Origin: Ruminococcus sp.
Lineage (GTDB): Bacteria > Bacillota > Clostridia > Oscillospirales > Acutalibacteraceae
Direction: 5' to 3'
NCBI GenBank assembly: GCA_017404665.1
Contig: JAFRBX010000030.1
Span: forward strand, 1-64,000
Length of the DNA stretch: 64,000 nt
In this document: positions 53,895-63,856 of the stretch, in pieces
How positions within the stretch are numbered: the stretch's first letter is position 1
Layout of the letters: every line of letters begins with the position of its first letter
The notes under the pieces: generated by a model
Told to the model about the DNA's origin: nothing
The model's database searches: none
What the model saw: only the letters and a program-made list of their open reading frames with translations
Made by a program: the position numbers and the translations under genes

Positions 53895-54914
53895 ATGAAA
53901 ATCATCGTAGACGCGTTCGGCGGCGACAACGCCCCGCTCGAAATCATCAAAGGCGCCGTTGACGCCAAAAAGGAATACGGCGTGGATATCCTCCTCGTCG
54001 GGGATGAGCAGATCATCCGCAAGGTCGCGGCTGAGAATGAGATCAGCCTTGACGGCATCGCGCTCTATCACGCGCCCGGCGTCTTCACCAACAACGACCA
54101 GCCGTCCACCATCCGCAGCAAGGCGAAGGCGGATACCTCCCTCGCGACGGGCTTTCGACTCTTAAAGGAGGGTGAGGGCGACGCGTTCCTGTCCGCCGGC
54201 AACTCCGGCGCGATCGGCGCGGGCTCGATGTTCATCGTCAAGCGCATCAAGGGCATCAAGCGCGTCGCGTTCGCTCCCGTGATCCCCACGGCGAGCGGCA
54301 GAGCGATGGTCATCGACAGCGGCATCAATACCGACGTCCGTCCCGCCGTGCTCCAGCAGTTCGCGATCATGGGCTCCGTGTATATGAACAAGGTGCTGGG
54401 CGTCAGCAACCCCCGCGTCGGACTTGCTAACGTCGGCACGGAGGAGCATAAGGGCGACGAGCTGCGGCAGGAGACCTACAAGCTCCTGCAGAAAACGCCG
54501 GTCATCAATTTCATCGGCAACGTCGAGGGACGCGATATCCCGCTCGACGGCGCCGACGTCGTCGTCTGCGACGGCTTCACCGGCAACATGATCATCAAGA
54601 CCTATGAGGGCGTCGCGCTGGCGCTGCTCGGCAAGATCAAGGGCATTTTCAAGAAAAACCTGAAGAATAAGCTCGCCGCGGCGATGGTGCTCGGCGACAT
54701 GAAAGCGTTCAAAAAGGAAATGGATATGGACGAGCTCGGCGGCGCGCCGGTGCTGGGCTGTTCCAAGCCCGTGTTCAAGGCGCACGGCAGCGCCAACGCC
54801 AAGACCATCAAGAACGCCATCCGCGTATGCATGGGTTATGTCGGCAACAACGTCATCGGTACGGTCACCGACGCGCTCGCCGATATCGCCGTTGATGAGG
54901 AAGAGGGAGAATGA
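53895..54914 (+). CDS. plsX: Phosphate acyltransferase PlsX
   Basis: 339 residues: MKIIVDAFGGDNAPLEIIKG, STIRSKAKADTSLATGFRLL, SAGNSGAIGAGSMFIVKRIKG and VVCDGFTGNMIIKTYEGVA are family motifs. It makes acyl-phosphate from acyl-ACP for phospholipid synthesis. Usually an acpP gene lies between plsX and rnc, but here they overlap directly. Confidence 0.95.
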   Translation: MKIIVDAFGGDNAPLEIIKGAVDAKKEYGVDILLVGDEQIIRKVAAENEISLDGIALYHAPGVFTNNDQPSTIRSKAKADTSLATGFRLLKEGEGDAFLSAGNSGAIGAGSMFIVKRIKGIKRVAFAPVIPTASGRAMVIDSGINTDVRPAVLQQFAIMGSVYMNKVLGVSNPRVGLANVGTEEHKGDELRQETYKLLQKTPVINFIGNVEGRDIPLDGADVVVCDGFTGNMIIKTYEGVALALLGKIKGIFKKNLKNKLAAAMVLGDMKAFKKEMDMDELGGAPVLGCSKPVFKAHGSANAKTIKNAIRVCMGYVGNNVIGTVTDALADIAVDEEEGE

Positions 54915-55588
54915 TGAACGACCTGCAGGAAGCCATCGGCTATACATTTCAGGATCCCGCTCTCCTGACCGAAGCGCTGACCCATTCCTCCTACGCGCAT
55001 GAGCAGCATAAAAACATGAAGTATAACGAGCGGCTGGAGTTCCTCGGCGACGCGGTGCTGTCGATCGTCGTGTCCGACTACATCTACAAGCATTGTCCCA
55101 ACCTCCCCGAGGGCGAGCTGACCAAGCTGCGCGCGTCATTGGTCTGTGAAAAAAGCCTGTTCGACTTTGCCAGACAGATCGATCTGGGCTCCTATCTGCG
55201 CCTTAGTAACGGCGAACGCCGCAACGGCGGCGCACGCCGTCCGTCTATCGTGTCCGATGCGTTCGAGGCGCTGATTGCCGCGATCTATCTCGACGGCGGC
55301 ATCGAGCCCGCGAGAAAGCATATCCTGCGCTTTGTGATCCCCGAGATCGAACAGCACAAGAATAATTCTTTTAAAGATTATAAAACCGCCTTGCAGGAGA
55401 TCATCCAGAAGAACCCCGGCGAAAAGCTGGAGTATCGTCTGGTGGGCTCCACGGGTCCCGACCACGATAAGCACTTCAAAGTCGAGGTCTGCCTGAATTC
55501 CAACGTGATCGGCAGGGGCGGCGGTCGCTCCAAAAAGGAAGCGGAGCAGCAGGCGGCAAGGGAAGCACTGGAGCTGATGGGCTATTAA
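54911..55588 (+). CDS. rnc: Ribonuclease III
   Basis: 225 residues: LTHSSYAHEQHKNMKYNERLEFLGDAVLSIVVSD region with the catalytic ERLEFLGDAVL box, SDAFEALIAAIYLDGG, and a C-terminal double-strand RNA-binding domain (IGRGGGRSKKEAEQQAAREAL). Processes rRNA and other duplex RNA. Starts at ATG 54911 or 54914, overlapping plsX. Confidence 0.95.
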   Translation: MMNDLQEAIGYTFQDPALLTEALTHSSYAHEQHKNMKYNERLEFLGDAVLSIVVSDYIYKHCPNLPEGELTKLRASLVCEKSLFDFARQIDLGSYLRLSNGERRNGGARRPSIVSDAFEALIAAIYLDGGIEPARKHILRFVIPEIEQHKNNSFKDYKTALQEIIQKNPGEKLEYRLVGSTGPDHDKHFKVEVCLNSNVIGRGGGRSKKEAEQQAAREALELMGY

Positions 55589-55634
55589 TATCAATACCGC
55601 TTTAGTGACTCACAGCTTACCGGAGGATCGTTCC

Positions 55635-56630
55635 GTGAAAGCGCCCAAACACGCTAACGTCGCTCTTTTCATCCCCTTCAACGGCTGTCCGCACCGATGC
55701 TCCTTCTGCGACCAGAGGAGCATCACCGGTAAGGCGTACCAGCCGACGCCGGACGACGTCAGAAGCGCGATCGAAACCGCTCTTGATTCTTTAAAAGAAA
55801 ATTCAGTACACAGCGAGATCGCCTTTTTCGGCGGAAGCTTCACCGCGATCGACAGGAAGTATATGCGCTCTCTGCTCGGCGCGGCCGCCCTCTATATCGA
55901 CCGCTTCAAGGGGATCCGCATCTCCACCCGTCCCGATTGTATCGATGAAGAGATCCTATCGCTGTTAAAGACATACCATGTCACCGCGATCGAGCTCGGC
56001 GCTCAGAGCATGGACGATACGGTACTGCTGAAAAACGACCGCGGTCATAGCGCCGCCGACGTGCGCCGCGCGTCCGCGCTGATCAAGCGGCACTGCTTTG
56101 AGCTGGGCTTGCAAATGATGACCGGTTTGTATGGGAGCACGCCCGAATCGGACGCCGCGACCGCGAAAGCGTTCATCGAACTGCATCCCGATACCGTGCG
56201 CATTTATCCGACGATCGTGATGAAGGGCACGCGTCTGGGCGAATTGTACGAAGAGGGAACCTATCAGCCGCAGAGCCTTAATTCTGCTGTAGAATTATGC
56301 GCGAAGCTGATCGAGCTTTTTACGGCAAACGGCGTGCGCGTCATCCGCGTCGGTCTGCACGACAGCGAGAGTCTGAAGGAAAACCGCCTTGCGGGTCCCT
56401 ATCATCCCGCTTTCCGCGAGCTGTGCGAGAGCCGCATCATGCTTGAAAAGGCAGTTACCCTCTTGCGTAATAAAGAAAAAGGAAAATACACGCTGCGCGT
56501 GCATCCGAAATGCCGCTCCAAGATGACCGGCAATCAAAAAGCGAACCTCGTCGCCCTGCGTGAGAGGGGCTATGAGATCGCGATGATCGAAGATGAAAGA
56601 ATATCCGATTTGGATGTTGAAATAGTGTAA
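55635..56630 (+). CDS. Elp3-like radical SAM protein
   Basis: 331 residues. The FeS cluster motif is CPHRCSFC (about residues 18-25), with FFGGSFTAID, STRPDCIDEEIL, ELGAQSMDD and IYPTIVMKGTRLGELY, as in the Elp3-like subgroup of radical SAM enzymes. GTG 55635 follows GGAGGAT (55622-55628). No acetyltransferase domain is present, unlike true Elp3. In Firmicutes these genes often lie between rnc and smc. A tRNA-modifying role is plausible but not shown. Confidence 0.85.
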   Translation: MKAPKHANVALFIPFNGCPHRCSFCDQRSITGKAYQPTPDDVRSAIETALDSLKENSVHSEIAFFGGSFTAIDRKYMRSLLGAAALYIDRFKGIRISTRPDCIDEEILSLLKTYHVTAIELGAQSMDDTVLLKNDRGHSAADVRRASALIKRHCFELGLQMMTGLYGSTPESDAATAKAFIELHPDTVRIYPTIVMKGTRLGELYEEGTYQPQSLNSAVELCAKLIELFTANGVRVIRVGLHDSESLKENRLAGPYHPAFRELCESRIMLEKAVTLLRNKEKGKYTLRVHPKCRSKMTGNQKANLVALRERGYEIAMIEDERISDLDVEIV

Positions 56631-56659
56631 AGCCTTCCCCTTGAAGGGAAGATTCAGAT

Positions 56660-56925
56660 GATAGAAAAACCAATATAGCCCCTTCTGACGAGGGGGCAGC
56701 CGAATAAAACATATGATAGAATGAGATGTCCAAATCGGCAGGGGAGAGATAACGAAACGTTATCATAGTGTTGAAAAGGTTGACTCAATACCGTTCGAAG
56801 TGACAATTTCGCGATGGCTTGAGTCTAAAGCCGGATTGTGAAAGTAACGCTTCATTATCTCTCCCTCCGTCACCGACCTTGAGGGTCGGCGCCACCTCCC
56901 TCGTCAGAGGGAGGCTTGGAAGCGC
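56660..56925. repeat. Degenerate inverted-repeat element of the GACGAGGGGG family
   Basis: Left end GCCCCTTCTGACGAGGGGGC and AGGGGAGAGATAACG; right end TTATCTCTCCCTCCGTC and CTCCCTCGTCAGAGGGAGGC; internal TGACTCAA...TTGAGTC. It is related to 27984 and 30282 but carries no gene. It fills the gap between the radical SAM gene and smc. Confidence 0.75.
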
Positions 56926-56978
56926 GCTGCTCCTTGATCAATATTGTTTTCATATCATAAAACCCTGCAGAGGTATCT

Positions 56979-59900
56979 ATGTTATTAAAATCTCTCGAAT
57001 TACAAGGCTTCAAAACCTTTCCCGATAAAACAAGATTAAAGTTTGACCGCGGCATCACCTCCGTCGTCGGTCCCAACGGCTCTGGGAAGTCCAATATCTC
57101 CGACGCCATCCGCTGGGTGCTGGGCGAGCAGAGCGCCAAGGCGCTGCGCTGCTCTAAGATGGAGGACGTTGTCTTCAACGGCACCGACCGCCGCAAGCGG
57201 CTGGGCTTTGCCGAGGTCACCCTGACCATCGACAACTCTGACCGCAGCCTGCCCTACGGAGGGGACGAGGTAGCGGTCACCCGCCGCTATTACCGCTCCG
57301 GCGAGTCCGAGTACCTGATCAACAAAGCGTCTGTCCGTCTGAAGGATATCCATGAGCTGTTCATGGATACGGGTTTGGGCCGCGACGGCTACAGCATGAT
57401 CGGACAGGGCAAGATCGACTCGATCGTCGCCTCCAAAAGTGAGGACAGACGCGAGATATTCGAAGAGGCGGCGGGTATCTCCCGCTACCGCTACCGCAAG
57501 ACCGAAGCCGAGCGCAAGCTCATGCATACCGAAGAAAACCTCCTGCGTCTGCGCGATATCGTCACCGAGCTCGAGGGCAGGGTAGAGCCCCTGCGCATCC
57601 AGTCCGAAAAGGCGGAGAAATTTCTCGAGTACAGCGCCGAAAAGCGCGGTCTGGAGATCGCTCTCTGGGTTGATACGCTGGACAAAAGCGCCGCCGTACT
57701 GCGCGATTACGAGGACAAGATCGCCATCGCCAAGAACCAGTATGAGGAAGCGGACGAGGCGCTGAGCGCGATCGCCGCCGAGACCGAGCAGCTGTATATC
57801 AAAAACGGCATGATCAGCTCACAGATCGAGCAGGAGCGCAATGCCGCCGCTTTATTTGAAGCGCAGATCGCCGCCAAGAATGCCGAGATCTCCGTCGCCG
57901 AAAACGATATCCTCCACAACAAAGAGAACATCGAGCGTATCGCAGGAGAGATCGAAAAAGCGGAAAGCTCCACTGTAGACATCAAGAAGGTCGTCGAAAG
58001 CAAACTCAAAGAGATCAACGCCCTGCGTGAAAAGATATTAAAGAAGCAGAGCGACTACAACGCGATTTCCGCAGAGCTCAACGCCATTAACAATGATGCG
58101 TCGCGCACCAACGACGAGCTGCAGAAGCTCAGTTCGATGATCGCCTCCCTGTCCCAGCGGCTGGCTGACGTCCGCGTCATCGAGATCACCAGCGCGTCCG
58201 CAATCGAAGAGCTGCAGGAGCGCGCCCGGGTACTGAATGAATCGAGCGAGACCAAGCGTGCTCAGCGTGATGATCTTATTTCGATAAAAGAAAAATACGA
58301 ACAGCAAATAACCGCTGCCGAAAAGCATATCTCCTCCCTCGACAATTCGATCAACGGCTTGGAAATGAAGCTGCAGGCGCGCATCGATAAGCGCGAGGAG
58401 CTGCGCCGTTCCGCTGAGACCCTGCGCCTCGACGCGGAGGAAACCTCCCGCCGCGCAAAGATCCTGTCCGATCTGTCGGCGAATTACGAGGGCTTCTATA
58501 ACAGCGTCAAGACGGTGATGAAGGCGGCGAAGAGCGGCGAGCTGGGCGGCGTCTGCGGTCCTGTTACCACCCTGATCAAGGTACCGTCACAGTACAATAT
58601 CGCGATGGAGGTCGCGTTGGGTGCAAAGATGCAGCACATCGTCGTGAACACCGATTCCGACGCGAAACGCGCGATCGAATACCTCAAAAAGCGCGACGGC
58701 GGCAGAGCCACCTTCCTGCCGATCACCACGATCAAGCCGCGTACTTTAGAAGAAAAGGGTCTCGACGACTGCTACGGCTACATCGGCGTCGCAAGCGCGC
58801 TTTGCACCTGTGATCCGAAGTACGCCAATATCCTGTCCAACCTGCTCGGCCGCATCGTGATCGCCGAGGATTTGTCCGCCGCGAGCGCGATCGCCAAGCG
58901 CTACGGCTACCGCTTCCAGGTCGTTACCCTCGACGGACAGGTCATTAACGCGGGCGGCTCCTTCACCGGCGGCTCCCGCGCGAAGAACTCAGGTCTGCTC
59001 TCGCGTGAAAGCGAGATCGACAAGCTGCGCCGTCAGGCAGCCGAGCTGAGCGCAAAGGCGAAAAACGCAGCGGAGAAGCTCGTTGATGCGGAAAGCAATT
59101 ACAGTAAGGTTGAAGCCGATCTGATCGGCACCCGCGCTGAGCAGACCAACACCCGCAACGAGCTGGTGCGGCTGAATGCAGAGTACAATGCCTGCCTGAG
59201 CGAACTTATGATCGTATGCCGCGACATCGAGGATATCGGGCGCGAGCTCGAAGCGGGCGCCGCGAAGATCAATGAAGCTAAGGCGGCGCGGGAGCTCGCC
59301 CAAAAGGACATGATCCGCTTCAACGCGGATATCGAATCCGCCGAGATGAAGATCAAAACGATCACCGGCAGCCGCGATGAAATGGTGCAAAAGCGCGAGG
59401 AACACGCCGATCGACTCCAACAACTGCGGCTGGATATCCTCGGTCTTGAAAAGGACGTCGATACCCGCAAGGCGGAGATCGAAGCTGCCGAGAGCACCGG
59501 CTCCGATCAGCAGCTCCGAATCGAAGAGCTGAACCGTGAAAAGCAGGCATACAAACAAAATAATTCTGATATAGAAAATAAAATCGCCGTGCTCCGCGCT
59601 GAGATCGATGCTTTGACTGAGAAGCAGCAGCAGTCCGCCGCGAACGTTGAGCGCCTCAACAGCGAGAAGCTGGAGTATGAGAGAAGATCGGTCGAGCTCA
59701 GACAGCTCGAACGCGACAAAACGTCAGAGCGCGAGCTCGCGTCCAACGAGTTCTCCCGTCTGGAGGAACGCAAGGCGGGCAGGCAAAAGGAATTTGACGA
59801 TATCATCGCGAAGCTCTGGGACGAGTATGAGCTGTCCCGCCATGAAGCGGAGCAGCAGGCGGCTGAGATTGAGAACCTCACCGAGGCGCGTTCCCGCTTA

Positions 59901-60554
59901 AGCTCCCTGAAAAACAAGATCAAGGCGCTCGGCTCTGTGAACACCGGCGCGATCGAAGAGTACAAGGAAGTATCCGAGCGCTATCAATTCATGAAGACGC
60001 AGGTCGGCGACGTCGAAAAATCCAAGAAGGAGATCGAAAACCTGATCCTCAGCCTCACCAAGCAGATGAAGGAGGTCTTTGTCGACTCCTTTGCCGAGAT
60101 CAACAAGAACTTCACCCTGACGTTCAAGGAGCTGTTCGGCGGCGGCGAAGCGCATCTGGAGCTGTCCGATCCTGAGAACATCCTGACCTCCGGCATCGAC
60201 ATCATCGTCCATCCCCCGGGCAAGATCGTCGTCCATCTGGAGGCGCTCTCGGGCGGTGAAAAGGCACTGGTCGCTATCGCGCTGTATTTCGCCATCATGA
60301 AGGTGCGCCCCGCGCCCTTCTGCGTCATGGACGAGATCGAGGCGGCGCTCGACGAGGTCAACGTCGACCGCTTCGCAAGCTATCTCAGAAACCTGACTCA
60401 AAGCACCCAGTTCATCTTGATCACCCACCGCCGCGGCACGATGGAAGAGGCGGACGTCCTCTACGGCGTGACCATGCAGGACGAGGGCATCTCTAAGCTG
60501 CTCGAGCTGAGAGCGAGCGAGGTAGCGGCTAAGCTGGGCATGAAAGCAAACTAA
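56979..60554 (+). CDS. smc: Chromosome partition protein SMC
   Basis: 1191 residues, normal length. Walker A GPNGSGKSNISDAIRWVLGE at about 32-51, long coiled coils, a hinge (about 515-680: GVCGPVTTLIKVPSQYNIAMEV, then INAGGSFTGGS) and the C-terminal head with LSGGEKALVAIAL and Walker B FCVMDEIEAALDEVN. It organises chromosomes with ScpAB. Confidence 0.97.
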   Translation: MLLKSLELQGFKTFPDKTRLKFDRGITSVVGPNGSGKSNISDAIRWVLGEQSAKALRCSKMEDVVFNGTDRRKRLGFAEVTLTIDNSDRSLPYGGDEVAVTRRYYRSGESEYLINKASVRLKDIHELFMDTGLGRDGYSMIGQGKIDSIVASKSEDRREIFEEAAGISRYRYRKTEAERKLMHTEENLLRLRDIVTELEGRVEPLRIQSEKAEKFLEYSAEKRGLEIALWVDTLDKSAAVLRDYEDKIAIAKNQYEEADEALSAIAAETEQLYIKNGMISSQIEQERNAAALFEAQIAAKNAEISVAENDILHNKENIERIAGEIEKAESSTVDIKKVVESKLKEINALREKILKKQSDYNAISAELNAINNDASRTNDELQKLSSMIASLSQRLADVRVIEITSASAIEELQERARVLNESSETKRAQRDDLISIKEKYEQQITAAEKHISSLDNSINGLEMKLQARIDKREELRRSAETLRLDAEETSRRAKILSDLSANYEGFYNSVKTVMKAAKSGELGGVCGPVTTLIKVPSQYNIAMEVALGAKMQHIVVNTDSDAKRAIEYLKKRDGGRATFLPITTIKPRTLEEKGLDDCYGYIGVASALCTCDPKYANILSNLLGRIVIAEDLSAASAIAKRYGYRFQVVTLDGQVINAGGSFTGGSRAKNSGLLSRESEIDKLRRQAAELSAKAKNAAEKLVDAESNYSKVEADLIGTRAEQTNTRNELVRLNAEYNACLSELMIVCRDIEDIGRELEAGAAKINEAKAARELAQKDMIRFNADIESAEMKIKTITGSRDEMVQKREEHADRLQQLRLDILGLEKDVDTRKAEIEAAESTGSDQQLRIEELNREKQAYKQNNSDIENKIAVLRAEIDALTEKQQQSAANVERLNSEKLEYERRSVELRQLERDKTSERELASNEFSRLEERKAGRQKEFDDIIAKLWDEYELSRHEAEQQAAEIENLTEARSRLSSLKNKIKALGSVNTGAIEEYKEVSERYQFMKTQVGDVEKSKKEIENLILSLTKQMKEVFVDSFAEINKNFTLTFKELFGGGEAHLELSDPENILTSGIDIIVHPPGKIVVHLEALSGGEKALVAIALYFAIMKVRPAPFCVMDEIEAALDEVNVDRFASYLRNLTQSTQFILITHRRGTMEEADVLYGVTMQDEGISKLLELRASEVAAKLGMKAN

Positions 60555-60562
60555 CAAAAAGG

Positions 60563-60700
60563 TAACAGATAATAGATAACAGATAACAGTGAATGGCGGG
60601 ACACCCGCACCCGATGAAAGAGAATAGCAAATCTACTTCAAATCCAAAACGCGTCAGCGTTTCCCTTAACTGTTCTCTATTCTCTTTTCTCTGTTATCTG
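60563..60700. repeat. Empty heptamer-capped inverted-repeat element
   Basis: The left arm starts TAACAGATAATAGATAACAG (60563-60590), then GGCGGGACACCCGCACCCGAT. The right part is AAACGCGTCAGCGTTTCCC and ACTGTTCTCTATTCTC...CTGTTATCTG. It is the same element as 4073-4562 but without the four-helix-bundle gene. It lies between smc and ftsY. Confidence 0.8.
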
Positions 60701-60714
60701 ATAAGGAGAATATT

Positions 60715-61632
60715 ATGGGCTTTTTCAAAAAATTAAAAGAAGGATTAAAGAAAACGCGTGACAGCGTGGTCGGTCAGATCGACTCGATGCTGCAGACCTT
60801 CACCGTCATCGACGACGAGCTGTTCGACGAGCTCGAGGAGCTTCTCGTGATGGGTGACGTCGGCGTGGAGACCGCCAACAAGATCTGCGGTATGCTGCGC
60901 GTGCGCGTGCGTGAAAAGGGCATTTCGAAGCCCTCCAAGATCATGGACGAGATCGCCGAGATCAGCACCGAGCTGCTCTCTGAGAACAACGCGATGGTGC
61001 TGAACACCAAGCCGTCCATCATCCTTGTCATCGGCGTCAACGGCGTCGGCAAGACCACCTCGATCGGCAAGATCGCCAACTACTATGTACAGCAGGGCAA
61101 GAAGGTCACTTTGGCAGCCGCGGATACCTTCCGCGCCGCCGCGATCGATCAGCTGAAGATCTGGGCGGAGCGCAGCGGCGCCGATATCGTCGCGCAGGGC
61201 GAGGGCTCAGACCCCGCCGCCGTGGTGTTTGACGCAATCTCCTCCGCCAAGGCGAAGGGATCGGACATCATCATCGTCGATACCGCCGGCCGTCTGCACA
61301 ACAAAAAGCATCTGATGGATGAACTCAGTAAGATCCGCCGCGTCATCGACCGCGAGCTGCCCGACGCGGACAAAGAAGCGCTGCTGGTGCTCGACGCGAC
61401 CACCGGACAGAACGCCGTCAATCAGGCGGTCGAATTCGCCAAGGCGACCGGCATCACCGGCATCGTCCTGACCAAGCTCGACGGCACCGCCAAGGGCGGC
61501 GTCGTGCTGGCGATCAAGGATACCCTCGGCATATCTGTCAAGTTTATCGGCGTCGGCGAAAAGGTCGACGATCTGCAGCCCTTCGATCCGCAGGAGTTTT
61601 CCCGCGCGCTGTTTGTGAAGGACGAGCGATGA
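60715..61632 (+). CDS. ftsY: Signal recognition particle receptor FtsY
   Basis: 305 residues: short N-domain and a GTPase with GVNGVGKTTSIGKIANYY, DTFRAAAIDQLKIW, IVDTAGRLHNKKHLMDEL, TKLDGTAKGG and a final VGEKVDDLQPFDPQEF. There is no long acidic A domain, as usual in Firmicutes. It docks SRP-ribosome complexes at the membrane. ATGA overlap with the next gene. Confidence 0.96.
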   Translation: MGFFKKLKEGLKKTRDSVVGQIDSMLQTFTVIDDELFDELEELLVMGDVGVETANKICGMLRVRVREKGISKPSKIMDEIAEISTELLSENNAMVLNTKPSIILVIGVNGVGKTTSIGKIANYYVQQGKKVTLAAADTFRAAAIDQLKIWAERSGADIVAQGEGSDPAAVVFDAISSAKAKGSDIIIVDTAGRLHNKKHLMDELSKIRRVIDRELPDADKEALLVLDATTGQNAVNQAVEFAKATGITGIVLTKLDGTAKGGVVLAIKDTLGISVKFIGVGEKVDDLQPFDPQEFSRALFVKDER

Positions 61633-62249
61633 AAGAATTTATCATAGCCACCAACAACGGGCATAAGGTGATCGAGATCGAGCGCATCCTGTCGCCGCTC
61701 GGCGTCACCGTCGTGACGGCAGGGGAAAGGGGCGTAGACCTCGGCGACGTCGTCGAGGACGGCGATACCTTCGCTGCCAACGCCTATATCAAGGCCAGAC
61801 ACGCTTATGACCTGTGTCATCAGCCCGTGATCGCGGACGATTCGGGACTGTGCGTCGATGCGCTCGGCGGCAGACCGGGCGTTTATTCCGCGCGCTACGG
61901 CGGGCAGGACGCAAGCCCTCTTGTCAAGATATCTTTATTGCTCGACGAATTGAAGGATGTACCCGACGGGGAACGCACCGCGCACTTTGCCTGCGCCGTG
62001 TGCTGCATCCTCGATGAAAACACCGTGATCGAGGTCGAGGGCAGGTGCGACGGCACGATCGCCCGTGAGATGTCGGGCGACGGCGGCTTCGGCTACGATC
62101 CCGTTTTTGTCGTGGACGGCAGGAGCTTTGCGTCCCTGTCTGCGGAAGAAAAGGATCACTACAGCCATCGCGGCAGCGCTTTGCGCAAGCTCTGCGATAA
62201 GCTGGCTCTCTATATGAATGAAGGAGGACAAACCGATGCTGACAAGTAA
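61629..62249 (+). CDS. rdgB: Non-canonical purine NTP pyrophosphatase (RdgB/HAM1)
   Basis: 206 residues: ATNNGHKVIEI at the start, DDSGLCVDALGGRPGVYSARYGG, and GDGGFGYDPVFV, then HRGSALRKL. Hydrolyses dITP and XTP to clean the nucleotide pool. Overlaps yhbY by 14 nt. Confidence 0.95.
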   Translation: MKEFIIATNNGHKVIEIERILSPLGVTVVTAGERGVDLGDVVEDGDTFAANAYIKARHAYDLCHQPVIADDSGLCVDALGGRPGVYSARYGGQDASPLVKISLLLDELKDVPDGERTAHFACAVCCILDENTVIEVEGRCDGTIAREMSGDGGFGYDPVFVVDGRSFASLSAEEKDHYSHRGSALRKLCDKLALYMNEGGQTDADK

Positions 62250-62529
62250 GCAGCGCGCTCAGCTCAGAGCGCTCGCCAACCCCATCGATACCGTCCTGAT
62301 GGTCGGAAAGGGCGGCTTTTCCGAGCAGCTTTACAAGACCGCCGACGAGGCGATCACCGCCCGCGAGCTGATCAAGGGCAAGGTGCTTGAGGCCTGCGAG
62401 TATACTGCGCGTGAAGCCGCGGATACTATCGCACAGCAGCTCGGCGCCGACGTCGTGCAGGTCATCGGCTCCAAGTTCATCCTCTACCGCCGCAACAAGA
62501 AAGACCCTAAGATCAAGCTGGTCAAATGA
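62236..62529 (+). CDS. yhbY: YhbY-family RNA-binding protein
   Basis: 97 residues, a single CRM/YhbY domain: MLTSKQRAQLRALANPIDTV, GKGGFSEQL and GSKFILYRRNKK. Probably a ribosome assembly factor. ATG 62236 is behind AAGGAGGA inside the end of rdgB. Confidence 0.93.
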   Translation: MLTSKQRAQLRALANPIDTVLMVGKGGFSEQLYKTADEAITARELIKGKVLEACEYTAREAADTIAQQLGADVVQVIGSKFILYRRNKKDPKIKLVK

Positions 62530-63119
62530 GGCGGGCGATCTACGGGGGCTCCTTCAACCCCATCCATAACGACCATATCAAGCTTGCTTTACAGTTTGCT
62601 CAGCAGTTCGAGCTGGATCGCGTGACGCTGATCCCCACCAACATCACACCCTTAAAGGACAACTCCCGTATCGCCGCGGGCAAGCATCGCTATCAGATGT
62701 GCCTGCTGGCGGCGCAGGATCACCCTGAGCTTGAGGTCAGCGATATCGAGCTCAGGCGCAAGGGCGAGAGCTACACCTCCGACACGATCAAAGAGCTTTG
62801 GAACGATGACGACAGGCTCTTTTTGATCGTCGGCGCGGATATGTATATGACGCTCGACCGCTGGCACGAGGCGCAGTATATTTTCGACCATGTCACCGTA
62901 CTGGTCGCGCCGCGCGGCGAGTATGATTATGATTCTCTAGAAGAAAAATATCTGTTTTATCGGGAGCAATACGGCTGCCGCACCCTGATCGCCCATCAGG
63001 CGATAGGGGAGCTGTCCTCTACGATGATCCGCGAGGGGATCGCCTCCGGCGCGGACGTCAGCCATATGATCGACCCCCGCGTGCTCGACTATATCCAAAA
63101 GCATGATCTATATCGATAA
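62526..63119 (+). CDS. nadD: Nicotinate-nucleotide adenylyltransferase
   Basis: 197 residues: IYGGSFNPIHNDHIKLA (the HxGH-type site here reads HNDH), DIELRRKGESYTSDTI and LSSTMIREGI. NAD synthesis. ATGA overlap with yhbY. The nadD-yqeK-rsfS order is typical of Firmicutes. Confidence 0.95.
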   Translation: MRRAIYGGSFNPIHNDHIKLALQFAQQFELDRVTLIPTNITPLKDNSRIAAGKHRYQMCLLAAQDHPELEVSDIELRRKGESYTSDTIKELWNDDDRLFLIVGADMYMTLDRWHEAQYIFDHVTVLVAPRGEYDYDSLEEKYLFYREQYGCRTLIAHQAIGELSSTMIREGIASGADVSHMIDPRVLDYIQKHDLYR

Positions 63120-63133
63120 GACTGTGAGGTGTC

Positions 63134-63697
63134 ATGATGAATACCGACAAATATCTGCATTATCTTGACCGCCTGTCCGACTACCGCCGCGTCCATTCGC
63201 TGAATGTCGCCGAAGAAGCGGTACGCTTCGCGAAAAAATACGGCGGCGACGTTGAAAAGGCGCGTTTAGCCGGACTCCTGCACGACGTCACCAAAGAAAC
63301 CGATTTCGATACCCAGTTGCAAATCATCGAAAACGGTGGTATAATGCTCTCCGAACTGGAGCGTAAATCGCCCAAGCTCTGGCACGCGATCTCCGGCGCC
63401 TGCTATGTGCGCGACGTGATCGGCATCGACGATCCCGATATCTTCAACGCGATCCGTTACCATACCACCGCCCGCGCGGACATGAGTCAGCTCGAAAAGC
63501 TGATCTTCCTCGCCGATTTCACCTCCGCCGAGCGTGATTATCCCGACATCGGCGTCATCCGCGAGCATGCTCAGCACTCGTTGGAGGAGGGCATGCTCTA
63601 CGGCATCAAATTCACGATCGGCAGGCTGGTCGGCAGGGGCGACCTCGTCAGCCCCGACGCGCTCGCCGCGTATAACTGGATACTGCTGAATCAATAA
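63134..63697 (+). CDS. yqeK: YqeK HD-domain hydrolase
   Basis: 187 residues: HD-domain motifs RRVHSLNVAEEAVRFA, LAGLLHDVTKE and AIRYHTTARADMS, then IFLADFTS. YqeK members hydrolyse Ap4A symmetrically. SD GAGGTG before ATG 63134 or 63137. Confidence 0.93.
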   Translation: MMNTDKYLHYLDRLSDYRRVHSLNVAEEAVRFAKKYGGDVEKARLAGLLHDVTKETDFDTQLQIIENGGIMLSELERKSPKLWHAISGACYVRDVIGIDDPDIFNAIRYHTTARADMSQLEKLIFLADFTSAERDYPDIGVIREHAQHSLEEGMLYGIKFTIGRLVGRGDLVSPDALAAYNWILLNQ

Positions 63698-63719
63698 AAC
63701 TCTGTTGAGAGTAACGTGC

Positions 63720-63836
63720 GTTTTCGTAGGGACGAGCATTGCTTGTCCGCAGAATGACGGGCTTAGATAATCGCAAAAGCTACAGATAGGGGGATAATCC
63801 GCCGCTGAGGCGGACGACCACTGGTCGTCCCTACAG
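63720..63836. repeat. Dispersed GTAGGGACGAGC repeat
   Basis: CGTAGGGACGAGCATTGCTTGTCCGCAGAATGAC at one side and GGACGACCACTGGTCGTCCCTACAG at the other form an inverted pair. A related hairpin is in the rnpB P12 region and a variant near 6036. Confidence 0.7.
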
Positions 63837-63856
63837 AATAATATTACGAGGTATAT

